DNA from: Pempheris klunzingeri
Taxonomy: Eukaryota; Chordata; Actinopteri; Acropomatiformes; Pempheridae
NCBI RefSeq assembly: GCF_042242105.1
Contig: NC_092020.1
Span: 25,284,342 to 25,348,341, forward strand
Direction: 5' to 3'
DNA: 64,000 nucleotides
The notes beneath the pieces are model-generated. The model searched no databases, was not told the origin of the DNA, and saw only the letters and a program-made list of their open reading frames with translations. A program made the translations under genes and the position numbers. Shown here in pieces: positions 47,218-57,958 of the stretch; the first letter of the stretch is position 1, and every line of letters begins with the position of its first letter.

Positions 47218-49970
47218 GGCTCTGTATCCATGGCAACGCATTCTGCATGTACATTTTTGTGCAGTTTTTTTTTTTTTTGGTGCTTAAAGCAGAAACTTTG
47301 ACTTCTGGCGCTCTAAAGCAAAGCTGAGTCGTCAGGAAACACCAGTTAATCCCAGTTAGCTGGTTAATATCAACTGTCTCTTCATGACTGGTTACAAATA
47401 TCAACACACACATGGTTTTGAGTGCCTGTTTTCTAAAATATTGGAAATATAAACTCTCTGTATGCCTTTTTATAATAAGGGGTCCAAGCACCGCTGTCTG
47501 TTTTGTGAAATATGCTAAACCCACTTTTGCTAGCTGTTCTCTAGCCTTTCAAGTCTGAGACCAAACGGGGGTTAAAATATTTGTTGTAGGCGTCTGTTCT
47601 TTTTTTCTTTTTTTTTTTGCAACTACATGAGTTTTATCGTTGTTTGCACAGTCAGTGTCATTAATGGAAAAACATTTCAAACATCAAATTTGGTGCACGA
47701 TGTGCTCCCGATCCAACACGCCGAATTTAGTGCAAATCCATTATATCGTTGTAACATCGTCCTGGTGTGTCCTCAGTGTTGTCTTGGATTATTAATGACA
47801 CATTTTTCATATTGGATTTGGTGCTAATCTGACATTCGGTGGCACTAAGATACATTTTTGTTATCAGGACACAAATATAGTGTTCAGACGCCACTAAATC
47901 TGGTACGCAGATCCAAAATGTGCCCCAATGTTGTCAAACTAAATTTGGTGAAAACATTTAAAGCATTAAACGGCTATTTTCCATGTAAAGTGGAGCAACG
48001 GCGACCCGAGCAGAGAGTTGAGACACGTCTTCTGTCCAGAAAGCAACACCGAGACGATAAAACCAGTTAGAGCTGCTGCTCAGCAACAGACTCGGCTACG
48101 ATGCTGAGCGAACGCTGAAACAGGCCTCGGGTTGGTGCACCTTTGGTTTGGGGGTGCGTTGGGTGCTTGGACCCCCCCGCACACCTGCTGGTGTTGTGCT
48201 GTTGGTGCCTCACTCAGCTCTGCTCATAGTTAACCCCACTTTTTAAACCTCCACAGCACTCATCATGTTTAATTTAGACGAATCAAACTCAAGATTCTGA
48301 TGACTTTGTGTACATGTAGGTGTTTTTTTTCTTTCTCTTTGCCAGATCATGTTCATCTGTGATTCATGTTAACCGTCAGCAGCTTCTCATCATTTCTCCA
48401 AGTGAATTTTTAAGATGTTTGTTGAGACATTTCTGCAAATGTTCGAATCGTCTGATTGAATCATCAAATCTGAGGCAGTCGGTCAGATTTCTGCTCCACA
48501 TGAACATTTCCTCTGTTGCCAGGGATTGTTGTAATTTACTGTATGTAGGTGAAGTTCAGAAACTGGTTTCTCCAAATATTATTTTCTATGTTTTTTTTTT
48601 TTTAAACATCCAGTGCCTTTGACAATCAACTTTGTGTACAGTTTGTACTTTTTTTTAGCTTTCTTGTGTTGTATTTCAGATGAATTGACAACAATCTCCC
48701 TCTGAAGTTACTGTCATGTTGTTTGTTTTCGGCTCGACGGTTTAAAGTCCGCAGAGACGACCGTGCGCTCGGTTTCTGTGGCGGAAAATGGGTTTAATAG
48801 AACTAGTGGTTTTTTCCTCATCCAGAGTGTCTTTGTTGAATGCTGCCGTCTTTCAGTTCAGATCGGCTTCACGAGATCACCCAGGTTATTATTAACATCC
48901 CATTTTATTCCTTAATTATTCACGACTGTAAATTCTGCATTCAAATCAGCGTTTGTCTGGTTTTGAGGGTTTAAAAAAAAAAAAAAAACTGACGTTAAGA
49001 AACTCTTTTTGGTTAAACTCCAGGTTGTCTCCTTGTAAATACTTGTGTGCAATATTCCCTTTTAGTTGAGAAGCCAAAGTGACCGTGGAGCTCTTGTAAG
49101 CGATGCACTCGTGTAGATTTTTCGTTTTTTTCCTCCCATTGTAAAGAAACTTTGTCGTGTCCTCGCCTCTCTGATCTGTTTCCCAGTAGGGAGATTTGCC
49201 AAATCATAAATATGAGGCATCAGACTTCAGATCTACTGAGAATTTTCACTTTCCATTATTTGTAGATGTTATTTTGGTGGCACTAAGAACCTTCCATTGT
49301 TTTCTGTGTGCTTGTATACTTTATTTTGTCGTCTTGAATCATGATCCTGTACGTTAATGTGTCTGTATTTACACTGCAGTGACATAAACTAGGTAAACAA
49401 AAGGATAAAACTGGTGTTATTTAACTTTTTATTTCTATTCTGACTCCCTGTGGAGTGACTTCAGCTGTTGTTGGGACTTCAAATCATCAAACTTGCTGAT
49501 TTGCTGTCAGTCAGTTAACTTTGTTGATAACCCAGCTCTAAAACTATGAACTTATTTTGTTTTTAAATATCTAAATATTAAAAAATTATGCAAGATTTTC
49601 CTCCAGTGCATGAACAGACAGTTTTATTAAAATAAAAAAGATGAAATAACACCATCTTTATTCTTTAAAGGAGCAAAAAAATAAGAGGATTTAAGTCTTT
49701 TTCTCCGGTTAGCAGAGGTTTATTAGCTAATCAGTAACAGGAGGACGAGAGAAACCGTCACAGTTTGAGTTTTACTTAATGGAAATTAGCGTATTTTCCC
49801 ATTTAAATCCTAAACGTCTTCAGTATCAGTTCGTAGACTGCATGCAGGTAGAGCGTTCGTTTCCTCAGACTAACACGGTGAGACGTGGTTTCCATCGGCA
49901 GACGCAAATTTAATCAGTATTGTACTTTATTCTACACTTTGTTTTCGAATAAAGATTTTTAAAAATCAAC
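47218..49970 (+). other. rest: Probable rest 3'UTR
   Basis: AT-rich, no coding signal, ending at AATAAA (49948-49953). An earlier AATAAA is at about 49631. GTGCCTT at 48613-48619 matches the miR-124 seed. The length is in line with the long 3'UTR of mammalian REST. Confidence 0.6.
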
Positions 49971-50699
49971 TCGTCCGATCGTTTATTTTATCTGAGTCCC
50001 TTCGCTGGAACACATCAACCAACCAGATATTAAATCTTTTACATCAAAGCTGAAGCCTTTTTTAGCTAATAAATGATCATCGGTGTGTGTGTTTGTGTAT
50101 TTTACATGTATTTTATTGTAATTGCACATCTGTAATGTGGTTTTATGACGCCAACATTTATATATTTTAACTGCGCTGTACATGTAAAAGCCTCATTAGG
50201 GACGAGAGTTAGAAATTAGCAACAGCTATAAACTCTTTTTTGCATCAGATCGGTTTCATGCTTTGTGTTAGAACTTAAATTACATCATGAAGTAAAAAGA
50301 AACGTAAAAAAAAAAGTTAAATACTGAAACACATTCAAAGCACCGACAACAAAATGTGAATCTGTATATATATCATATTTAATTTAATGTGGACGTGTAC
50401 AAAAACATGTATAAATCATTTGTTATTAAATATTCCTACACAGAAATAAGCCTTTTCTACGACAGGAACTTAACCTGTAGCCCGTTTCTATGAAGAACCT
50501 CAACGTTCTTTACACACTGGACTCGTAGAACGTTGTGACAGATCCGTGTAACGTGACGTAACAGAGGATTCGTGTTTTGTTGAACTGTGTTACGTTGTTA
50601 TGGGCCAGTAGACACACGTGTTGCTTTAAGTTACCTTACAGGACGTTAGCCGTCTCCATGGAAACACGTGAATTTAAGTTATGTTGTAGAAAACGTTAC
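49971..50699. other. Short intergenic stretch between rest and noa1 3' ends
   Basis: AT-rich DNA with no gene or repeat recognised. Confidence 0.5.
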
Positions 50700-51075
50700 G
50701 TCATGTTCAGCAAAGACTTTGAAGCCTTGAGATGTTGTGAGATGAAGCGACATTGATTCCTGATTGGTCAGGTTTAGACAGGACCCTCCTCTGATTGGTC
50801 AGTGAGCAGGTAGCCCCGCCCTAAAGCCCCCTCACTCTCTTCCTGGTCTATTTCCCTCTAAATGGGACCATAATTTACTAAAGGAACATCCTGCTGTGCA
50901 GAAGAAGACTGTAAACTAGAGACTGAGAGCAGAAACTCATCAGGAAGATGTTCACTGAGCTGATAAATCAAATAAATCGGCTCGTTTTCTCATTGACTTC
51001 CATCCAATCAGACGTCTTCAGGAAACCACGTCCTCTTCTTTTTTTTTTTTTTCTTTTTTTTAACAGTCTATGTTG
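50700..51075 (-). mobile_element. TIR element with promoter-like motifs, copy 3 (reversed, shortened)
   Basis: The reverse complement of copies 1 and 2: CCTCTGATTGGTCAGTGAGC then AGGTAGCCCCGCCC, CTCTAAATGGGACCATAATT then TACTAAA, and GAAACTCATCAGGAAGATGT then TCACTGAGC. It ends AACAGTCTATG. The CTCF-like segment is missing, replaced by a T-rich run at 51036-51062. Confidence 0.65.
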
Positions 51076-51434
51076 TTCCGTGTGAATCGGGTAACAGAAG
51101 GGTGACGGAGCTACTATTCTTTGATATTACGGACGGGACGCTGAGTCGATATTCAGAGGGAAAAATAAGAAGTAGGCCAGAAGCGATGTACTCAGTGTTT
51201 TCTCGGTCTCTGCTGAGTTACTAGCTAGTTACAGTTACTAAAGCCGAACAAATATAGAAAAGGTTGATGAGTACAGATGGTTAAATTTAAAAAAACACTG
51301 CAAATCGAAAGAAATTTACAAAAAGAAAAACTTTCTGTAAAACTAAAAAGTTTTCAGTGGAAGTCTGCTCCAACACCACACCTGCAGTTACCGCTCATCA
51401 CCACAGGCGGCGCCAAAGAGACGGAAACTAGATC

Positions 51435-51668
51435 CTCATGAATGTGGCTTTAATTCACACAAACACAAGCGTCTTTAGAGGCCGTCTTAAACCTGCCGCC
51501 TCCCGCAGCGTCCTCACAGTCACGCCGCGTTCAATCAGGCCTCGACCGTCCGTTCTGTCTGCAGACTGAACATTTCTCCAGCGTTTGGAGGATCAGAAAA
51601 CAGCAGGAACGAATGACGGATCAAGAAGAAGCAGAGCGTCCTCTCCACCTGTACCTGAGTGTCCGACT
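51435..51668 (-). other. noa1: Probable noa1 3'UTR
   Basis: Minus-strand ATTAAA (plus TTTAAT at about 51449-51454) is a plausible poly(A) signal about 215 nt after the stop codon. Confidence 0.35.
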
Positions 51669-54600
51669 TCATTTCTTCACGTTCGTCTTCGTCTTCTTCT
51701 TCTTCTTCCTGTTCACCTGCAGCCTCTCGGCTCCCAGGGCCGTCAGCCCGCTGTCCAGCAGCCCCGGCGGTTTCATGACTTTGTAGGCGGCAGACTTTCG
51801 GATGCGTTCTCCCTTTATGGAGACGATGTGAGGGAGCAGCGGCGGCGTCCGCAGACTGAAGCGCACCGCCTCTGGACCGTGAACCCTCAACAGCAGCTGA
51901 TCGCCCTCCGCCGCCGTCACCGCCGCCCAGCCTGCGGGGACGGACACAGGTAGGTCAGTTCACAGGTGAGTGTCATGACCCAGGTAATGTACATTTGGAT
52001 GCTTCTGTTGTTTCCTCCCTGCCTGAAGGTTAAAGCCCTCTTCTGAGACCGACTCCTCCTCCTCCTCCTCCTCCTCCTCGGCTCCCAGCTAGACCCTGCT
52101 GTGCCACCTGGTGTCCTCTGAGGTGATTTAGGATTAACTGCTCTCTATGGTGATTGTAAATCTGCGCTAAAAGCAGCTGCAGGTAGACGTCGGGGTGATT
52201 TAATCCCTTTTTCTCCTGTTTTTGTTCGGCAGACAGGTCGTTTCCTTTTCTTCAGTTAGTTCAGTTAATTATATGAATAGAATATCTGATGCTGCTCATG
52301 TGGGGATTCTTGAATCCTTAATTAAAGAGTTTGGTCTAGACCTGCTCTTTATGGAAAGCATCTTAACACTGTTATGAAGTGGAGCTATATAGATAAATTG
52401 ATTGATTTATTGTTTTCTGTATCTGCTGTGGCACGGGTCGTCTTTGGGAGGAGGGGAAAAGAGGAGTCTCTTACTTTGAAAGGAAATAATGATCCAGTTT
52501 TAACTTTCTGTCACTTAGTTTGGTTTATTAGCCTCCAAAAAAATAACGACGTGCATGTGTGTGTTTTCAGATGTGTTTTAATAAATGTGGATAAAAAAGA
52601 CAGAAGGTCAATGGAGTGAATCTTAAAGAATATGAGCTGCAGAAAGATCATGTTGGTACTTTCCTCTTTACAGACATGCAGAAAACTAAAAATGTGTTTC
52701 CAGGTCAAAATGATCTCAGGTGAGATTTTTTTTTTTACCTGCAGACGACAGTTTGATGTCAGCAGCAGCCTCCTGGTAACCTCGACCCTCCAACCTGAAC
52801 TCCTGAGGAACCAACGCCGGAAACTCCTTCATCCGCTCCGACCCTCCCTGAGGAACCTGAACGCAGCACCACATCCAGCGCTCATTATCAGCATCAGCGG
52901 CCTGTTTTGACAGCTGTGATCATGTGACCGCAGGTTTGGCGAGCCTCACCCCCAGCAGGACGTGTCCCGCATGCTTCTCGTAAACAGCGTCGGCTTTTTC
53001 CAGGCTGGTGATGTGAACCGGGACCTGACCGGAGGCCACGACCGAAAACCAGCAGGACTTCCCTCCCTGTGGACGGCGAGCCAGTTAGAGGAAAGAAACA
53101 CCAAACAACAGCTGACAGCTAACAAATAAAACCAGACTAACAGGCAGTACGGCGCCACCCTGAGGCAGAGACATTCACTGCACATCAGAAAACACACTTC
53201 AACTCCTTAAAAGGTCATTTAATTAAAAATAATAACAAATCTACAGCCTTAATTTAAACTAACTGTTCAAAGAGGATCTCACCAGCAAATAAATAACATT
53301 TTAAAATAAGTAAATTACAAAAAACTAAAATAATAAAATCAACAATTATCTAAAGAGCTCCAAAGACTTACTGTCATCATGCTAACATGCTAATATTAGC
53401 TAACTGGTTATTTATGAATGAATATAAATAAATTATGTCAGATTTTTATTCCCTCCAGCTATAAAAATGTGTTTCTATAAAGAATAAAACCTGTCAGTTA
53501 TTTTAGTAATCGAGTATTTTACTGATTCTTCCATTAATTAAACAATTGATCAGATGAGAAACACATTTACATTTTCATTGCTCTAAACGCTCCGTCTGCT
53601 TCATATTATTATATTCTCTATAATAACGTTACCACGGCGACACTGCAGCTCTGACCTGCAGGAGGTCGATCCTGGCCAGCGCTCCCACCAACAGACTCAT
53701 ACTGGGCTTCAACACAAACGTCCGCGGGACGATGGCCTGAGTGGGAACCACCGACATCACTTCCTGTTCGTTCAACAGGCTGAGGATCTGGGCGAGAGAG
53801 AGAGGGAGAGAGGGGGAGGGTGGGAGAGAGAGAGAGAGAGAGAGAGACGGGGGGAGAGAAGGAGGGAGGGAGAGATGTTGGATTGGTGCAAAAAAATCTG
53901 CTATGTGGAAATTCAAAGTTTGTGATACTAAGGCTAAGCTAACGTTAGGCTATAAACTAGAGCTAAGCTAACGTTAAGCTATAAACTTAGGCTATGCTAA
54001 CGTTAGGCTATAAACTTAGGCTATGCTAACGATAGGCTATAAACTTAGGCTAAACTAACGTTAGGCTATAAACTAAGGCTAAGCTAACGTTAAGCCATAG
54101 ACTAAGCTAACGTTAAGCCATAAACTAAGGCTAAGCTAGCGTTAAGCTATAAACTTAGGCTATGCTAACATTAGGCTATAAACTATTAGGCTAAGCTAAC
54201 GTTAGTCTTTATCTAAATACGTTCAAAACGTTATCAATATATTGATCATGTAGTGACTCAGCCTCACATCGTGTTCCTTCATGATTCCCGGGGTGTCGAA
54301 CAGCCAGTGAGCGTCTTTCAGCTCGTTGAAGGTGAATTCAACAGTCGACCTGCTGGGAGCTGGAAGGTCACACAGAGGTCACACAGAGGTCACACAGAGG
54401 TCACACAGAGGTCACACAGAGGTCACACAGAGGTCAGGAATCCATCGTCCAATCAGATGTGCCTCACCTTTTGTCTTCATCATGTCTCCGTCTTCTTCTT
54501 CTCCAAAAGCCAAACTGTCGGGATCGAACTCGATCTCATCTCGCCTCGATCCGACGTCGACCCGGAACGTTCTGCCAACACGACCTGAACAGGTGGACAG

Positions 54601-57086
54601 GTCAACAGGTAAACTGGTTAACAGGTTAACTAACCCTTCAGCCGGCTCTCCCCCTGTCTCCCCCCCGTCTTACCCACTAGGTATCCCTGCCTGCTGAAGA
54701 GTTTCAGCCTCCTCAGCTCGTCCTGCGACAGCTCGCTCTCCGCCTGCTGCGACGTTTTGTTCAGTCGCTCCTGACGTTTGAACATCCTGTACGGAGTCGG
54801 GTTGATGATGGGAAACTTCAGCAGGTTCAGAGTCGTCCCTGAATGCAACACGGCAGGAAAAAGCAAACACAGTCATATGATGACTAATTGCAGCACTTTC
54901 TGAAAATGAAATGCAATACGAAGTTGAAACACAGATTTCACTCTTTGAAGGCCATGGTTCTGTATTTCTGTCATTTTTAAGATGTTTTCTTTTCACTTTT
55001 TTTTGTATTTTTTATTGGCTCATTGTTATCATCATTGCTGAATTTAAAAAGGGGCCCTCAAAAAAACATTTCCCATCATGCTGTGTGAGTTCTGTGTGTT
55101 TGACAAACAATAGACTACCCTTAAATTGATAGAAATGTGAATGGAGTTTGGTGTGCTCACCAGGCAATGGCGATATGGTGGCCTTGTGGATGACGTCAGA
55201 GGCTTTGGACTTGCAGTAGTCGGACTCGAGCAGCGTGTTGAAGAGCGTCGACTTCCCAGCGTTGGCACTGCCCACCAGGTACACATCACCTTTGTACTTC
55301 CAGGACTTCTGCAGGCTGGAGATCAGACCCTCGATGCCGTACCCGGTCTTGGCGCTGATCAGGTGGATGTCGGTCACCTGGCTGCCGAACCCGGCGTCCT
55401 GACAGTACTGGGAGAGCTGCCGCTTGATTCGCTGCAGGTAGTTGGTCGAGTCTCCGGGAAGCAGGTCGATCTTGTTGCCGAGGACGACCACGTGTTTGTT
55501 GGTGCCCACCAGCTCCGGCAGGTCGGGGATGATGGAGTCTGGGACGTCCAGCAGGTCGACGATGAGCAGCACCAGAGCCTTGTGGGGGCGGACCTGGCGC
55601 ACCACGTCGCGGTACTGGTCTTTGGACATCTGGAGGCTCAGGGCTTTGTGGTGGTGGGTGAGCAGGTGGCAGCGCTGGCAGGTCGCTCCGCTCAGACGCT
55701 CCTCCTGCTGCAGCACCTTGAATTTCTCACTGGGCAGATATCCGGGGACGGCGGCGGCGGTGCAGTGCAGGACGGCGCCGCAGCCCGAGCAGCAGGTGTC
55801 ACTAAACGGTTCATCCACATCTGGGGTGCCGAAGACTTTATGCTCGCCTTTTCCTGCTGCCTTCTTCTTCTTCTTCTTCTTTGCTGCCACCATGCTCTCG
55901 TCCAGCGGGAAGTCGACGTCGTGGAACTGGATGAGAGAGTCGGGCTCCGCCTCCTGCTGGGCCACGCCCCTCAGCACCTCCAGCTGTAGCTCCAGAGACC
56001 TCAGCTGTATCTGAGGAGGAACCTGAGGAGGATCAGCTCCAGGAGGAGGAGGAGGAGGGGAGGAAAAGGAAGAGAAGGAGAGGCCTTTGTCCTCCTGATG
56101 GTGGTCCTCCTCTGGATCTGAACCCAGAATAGAGAGAAGTAAAAACCACAGAAGAAGATAACTTCCTCATAGATGTCCTATCATAGTTTTTGTGTTGAAA
56201 TCTACCTTTAATGTTTCTATTGAGAGAAGCAGCTCTTCATCTCTAATCTTCCTGTTTGTCTCCCTAAATCCACTTTAATGTTTATTTGCAACCACAACAG
56301 TCGTGTCGTACAAGAAAACACCGCTTTCTAACACTTCTACTTGGCTGTGGTTTTATTTCATCATTAAATTGAACTCTTCCTGCAGATGTTTCAAAATAAA
56401 AGCCTTCAGGTTGTTTCCCTCATTATTCGGGATTTTAATGTGAAAAATCAGCAGGAAGTCAAGTGTCACTGACACCCGAATTAAAAAGCATCAAAGATGG
56501 AAAAAAATGGTTAATCAGTAGATTAAATGTTAAATTGTTAAATCAAAGTGACCAGTAAGATATGAGAGATTAAGTAATTACACCTCTGCTCAATACGTAT
56601 ACTACTATATTATGTTATATATAGTATTATAATACTAATACTACTAGTTAGTTTTCTATTATTATTGTTATTGTTATTAATCAATATACTGTCAATAGCT
56701 GTATACACAAAGTTTAATGTGTGAAAAACTATTATATTCATCTGAATGTGGAGGAGCAACAGTAAAACCACAGAACCTCTGATTTAAATATGGTACTACA
56801 ACAGTATTTGTAGTATCACAGTCTGTGTGTATTTGTACTTTACGTCTCAGTATTTGCAGTATTTGTACCTGAGTGTCTCACCTGTACAATCCACAAACAC
56901 GAACTGCTCCTCCAGGCTCGGGTCCACCGTGCAGCTCCGGACTGTCCTCCGGTCCCTGCTGCTCAGCTGCCGGGTCAGAAACCGGCCTGCCGCGGCCTCT
57001 GGCCCCGCAGCGGGGAGGCGGCGGGCGGGGAAACACCCGCTCCTCCACACCGCCCGCCGGACGCTCACCTGAAACACCTTGAGCAT
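51669..57086 (-). CDS. noa1: NOA1, mitochondrial circularly permuted GTPase
   Basis: NOA1 is a YqeH-type GTPase of the mitochondrial matrix, needed for mitoribosome function and respiration. Exons in transcript order: 57086-56882, 56117-55161, 54838-54674, 54584-54468, 54359-54268, 53787-53656, 53066-52950, 52856-52739, 51931-51669 (2166 nt, 721 aa; human 698), all GT-AG and in phase. The N-terminus is Arg/Ala-rich and mitochondrial-targeting-like. A lysine run (148-154) precedes the zinc-binding CSGC (178-181)/CQRC (215-218). GTPase motifs come in the permuted order NKID (283-286), SAKTG (323-327), GSANAGKST (351-359), DTPG (503-506), diagnostic of the family. The C-terminal part matches human around [14 protein letters not shown] and PPLLP.IV.IKG. 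It starts at the first in-frame ATG, head-to-head with nipsnap3. Intron 4 is a DR5 array; intron 5 holds a minisatellite and a GA tract. Confidence 0.96.
53792..53876 (+). repeat. GA-rich tract (polypyrimidine in the noa1 transcript) next to the exon 6 acceptor
   Basis: Directly upstream of the noa1 exon 6 acceptor, the transcript strand is about 80 nt of CT/CCCT repeats, an extended polypyrimidine tract. Confidence 0.8.
53935..54215 (+). repeat. Minisatellite in noa1 intron 5, about 31-bp unit
   Basis: About nine copies of AAGCTAACGTTAGGCTATAA plus ACTTAGGCT, with AAGCCATAAA and ATGCTAACG variants. Each unit carries the palindrome CTAACGTTAG or a near copy. Confidence 0.85.
54365..54436 (+). 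repeat. 11-bp tandem array = AGGTCA direct repeats with 5-bp spacing (DR5)
   Basis: Seven AGGTCA hexamers start at 54365, 54376, 54387, 54398, 54409, 54420 and 54431, each separated by CACAG. The array fills most of the 108-bp noa1 intron 4 (54360-54467). AGGTCA-N5-AGGTCA is the canonical DR5 retinoic acid response element. Confidence 0.9.
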
Positions 57087-57684
57087 GTTTAAGTCCTCCA
57101 AACACGCCTGAACACACCGCGCTCACCTTGGAGCCCCAAACACACGCGACTTCACCGCTGCCGCCATTCAACTTCCTGAACGGATGTGACGTAAAATGCG
57201 TCATTGTTTATGTTCCGCTAAGATTTGAAAATGATTTTATTTCTGAATTTTAAGTAAATATTTTACGCGTGAATGTTAACAATATCGATACTACATTAAT
57301 ATGATAAAATAAAATTTGATCAATATTTTAAAAGGAATAAGAAATGAAAAGATTTAAACGCCGTGACGTCATGGTCTGAGAGGTGACAATGAGGACAAGA
57401 GGTCTCACTCTGGAGCTGTTCCAGGAACCAGAAATACATATAACAATTCATCTCTCTCTCCCTCCCTCTCTCTCTCTCTCCCTCCCTCTCTCTCTTCCCC
57501 CTCTCTCTCCCTCCCTCTCTCTCTCTCTCTCTTCCCCCCTCTATCTCTCCCTCCCTGTCTCCCTCTCTCCCCTCCCTGGGGAGTGAGACCTCTCTGCCTC
57601 ACAGAGGATCTCTGTCTATCTGTCTATCTGTCAGGTAACTTCCTGTCTGCTGCTCGCTCTCTTTTCTGTCACTTCAGTTTCAAC
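57087..57684. promoter_or_regulatory. Shared noa1/nipsnap3 head-to-head promoter region
   Basis: The gap between the two ATGs is 598 bp. On the noa1 side it has GCCGCCATT (57160-57168, YY1-like), ACTTCCTG (ETS-like) and TGACGTAA (about 57188, CRE/ATF-like). No TATA box is evident. The nipsnap3 side carries a (CT)n tract at about 57448-57560. Confidence 0.55.
57448..57560 (+). repeat. CT/CCCT homopyrimidine tract upstream of nipsnap3
   Basis: About 110 bp almost entirely C and T, with TCTCTCTCTC and CCTCCCTC words. Confidence 0.85.
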
Positions 57685-57917
57685 ATGTTGAAGTTCAGAA
57701 GCTCCTCACTGAGATCAGCTGCTGCCCTGCTCACACCTGCAGCCCCTGCAGCACCTGGTCAGGTGAGTTTAACTAAACCATAACTAACCACAACTAAATC
57801 TAAACTAGCCATAACTAACCATAACTGTGAGAGCTGCTGCAGACTGTAACACGCCTACGGAAACTATGGCCAGTTTATTTCCTCTAATCACACATTTACC
57901 TGAAACATGAACCTGTG

Positions 57918-57958
<41 letters not shown>

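Noticed and set aside
55141-56014. Long plus-strand frames of about 190 and 280 residues
   Set aside because: They are antisense shadows of noa1 exon 2, which has full family similarity and GTPase motifs on the minus strand.
57087-57101. Upstream extension of noa1 by five residues
   Set aside because: It begins at TTG. The first in-frame ATG is 57086.
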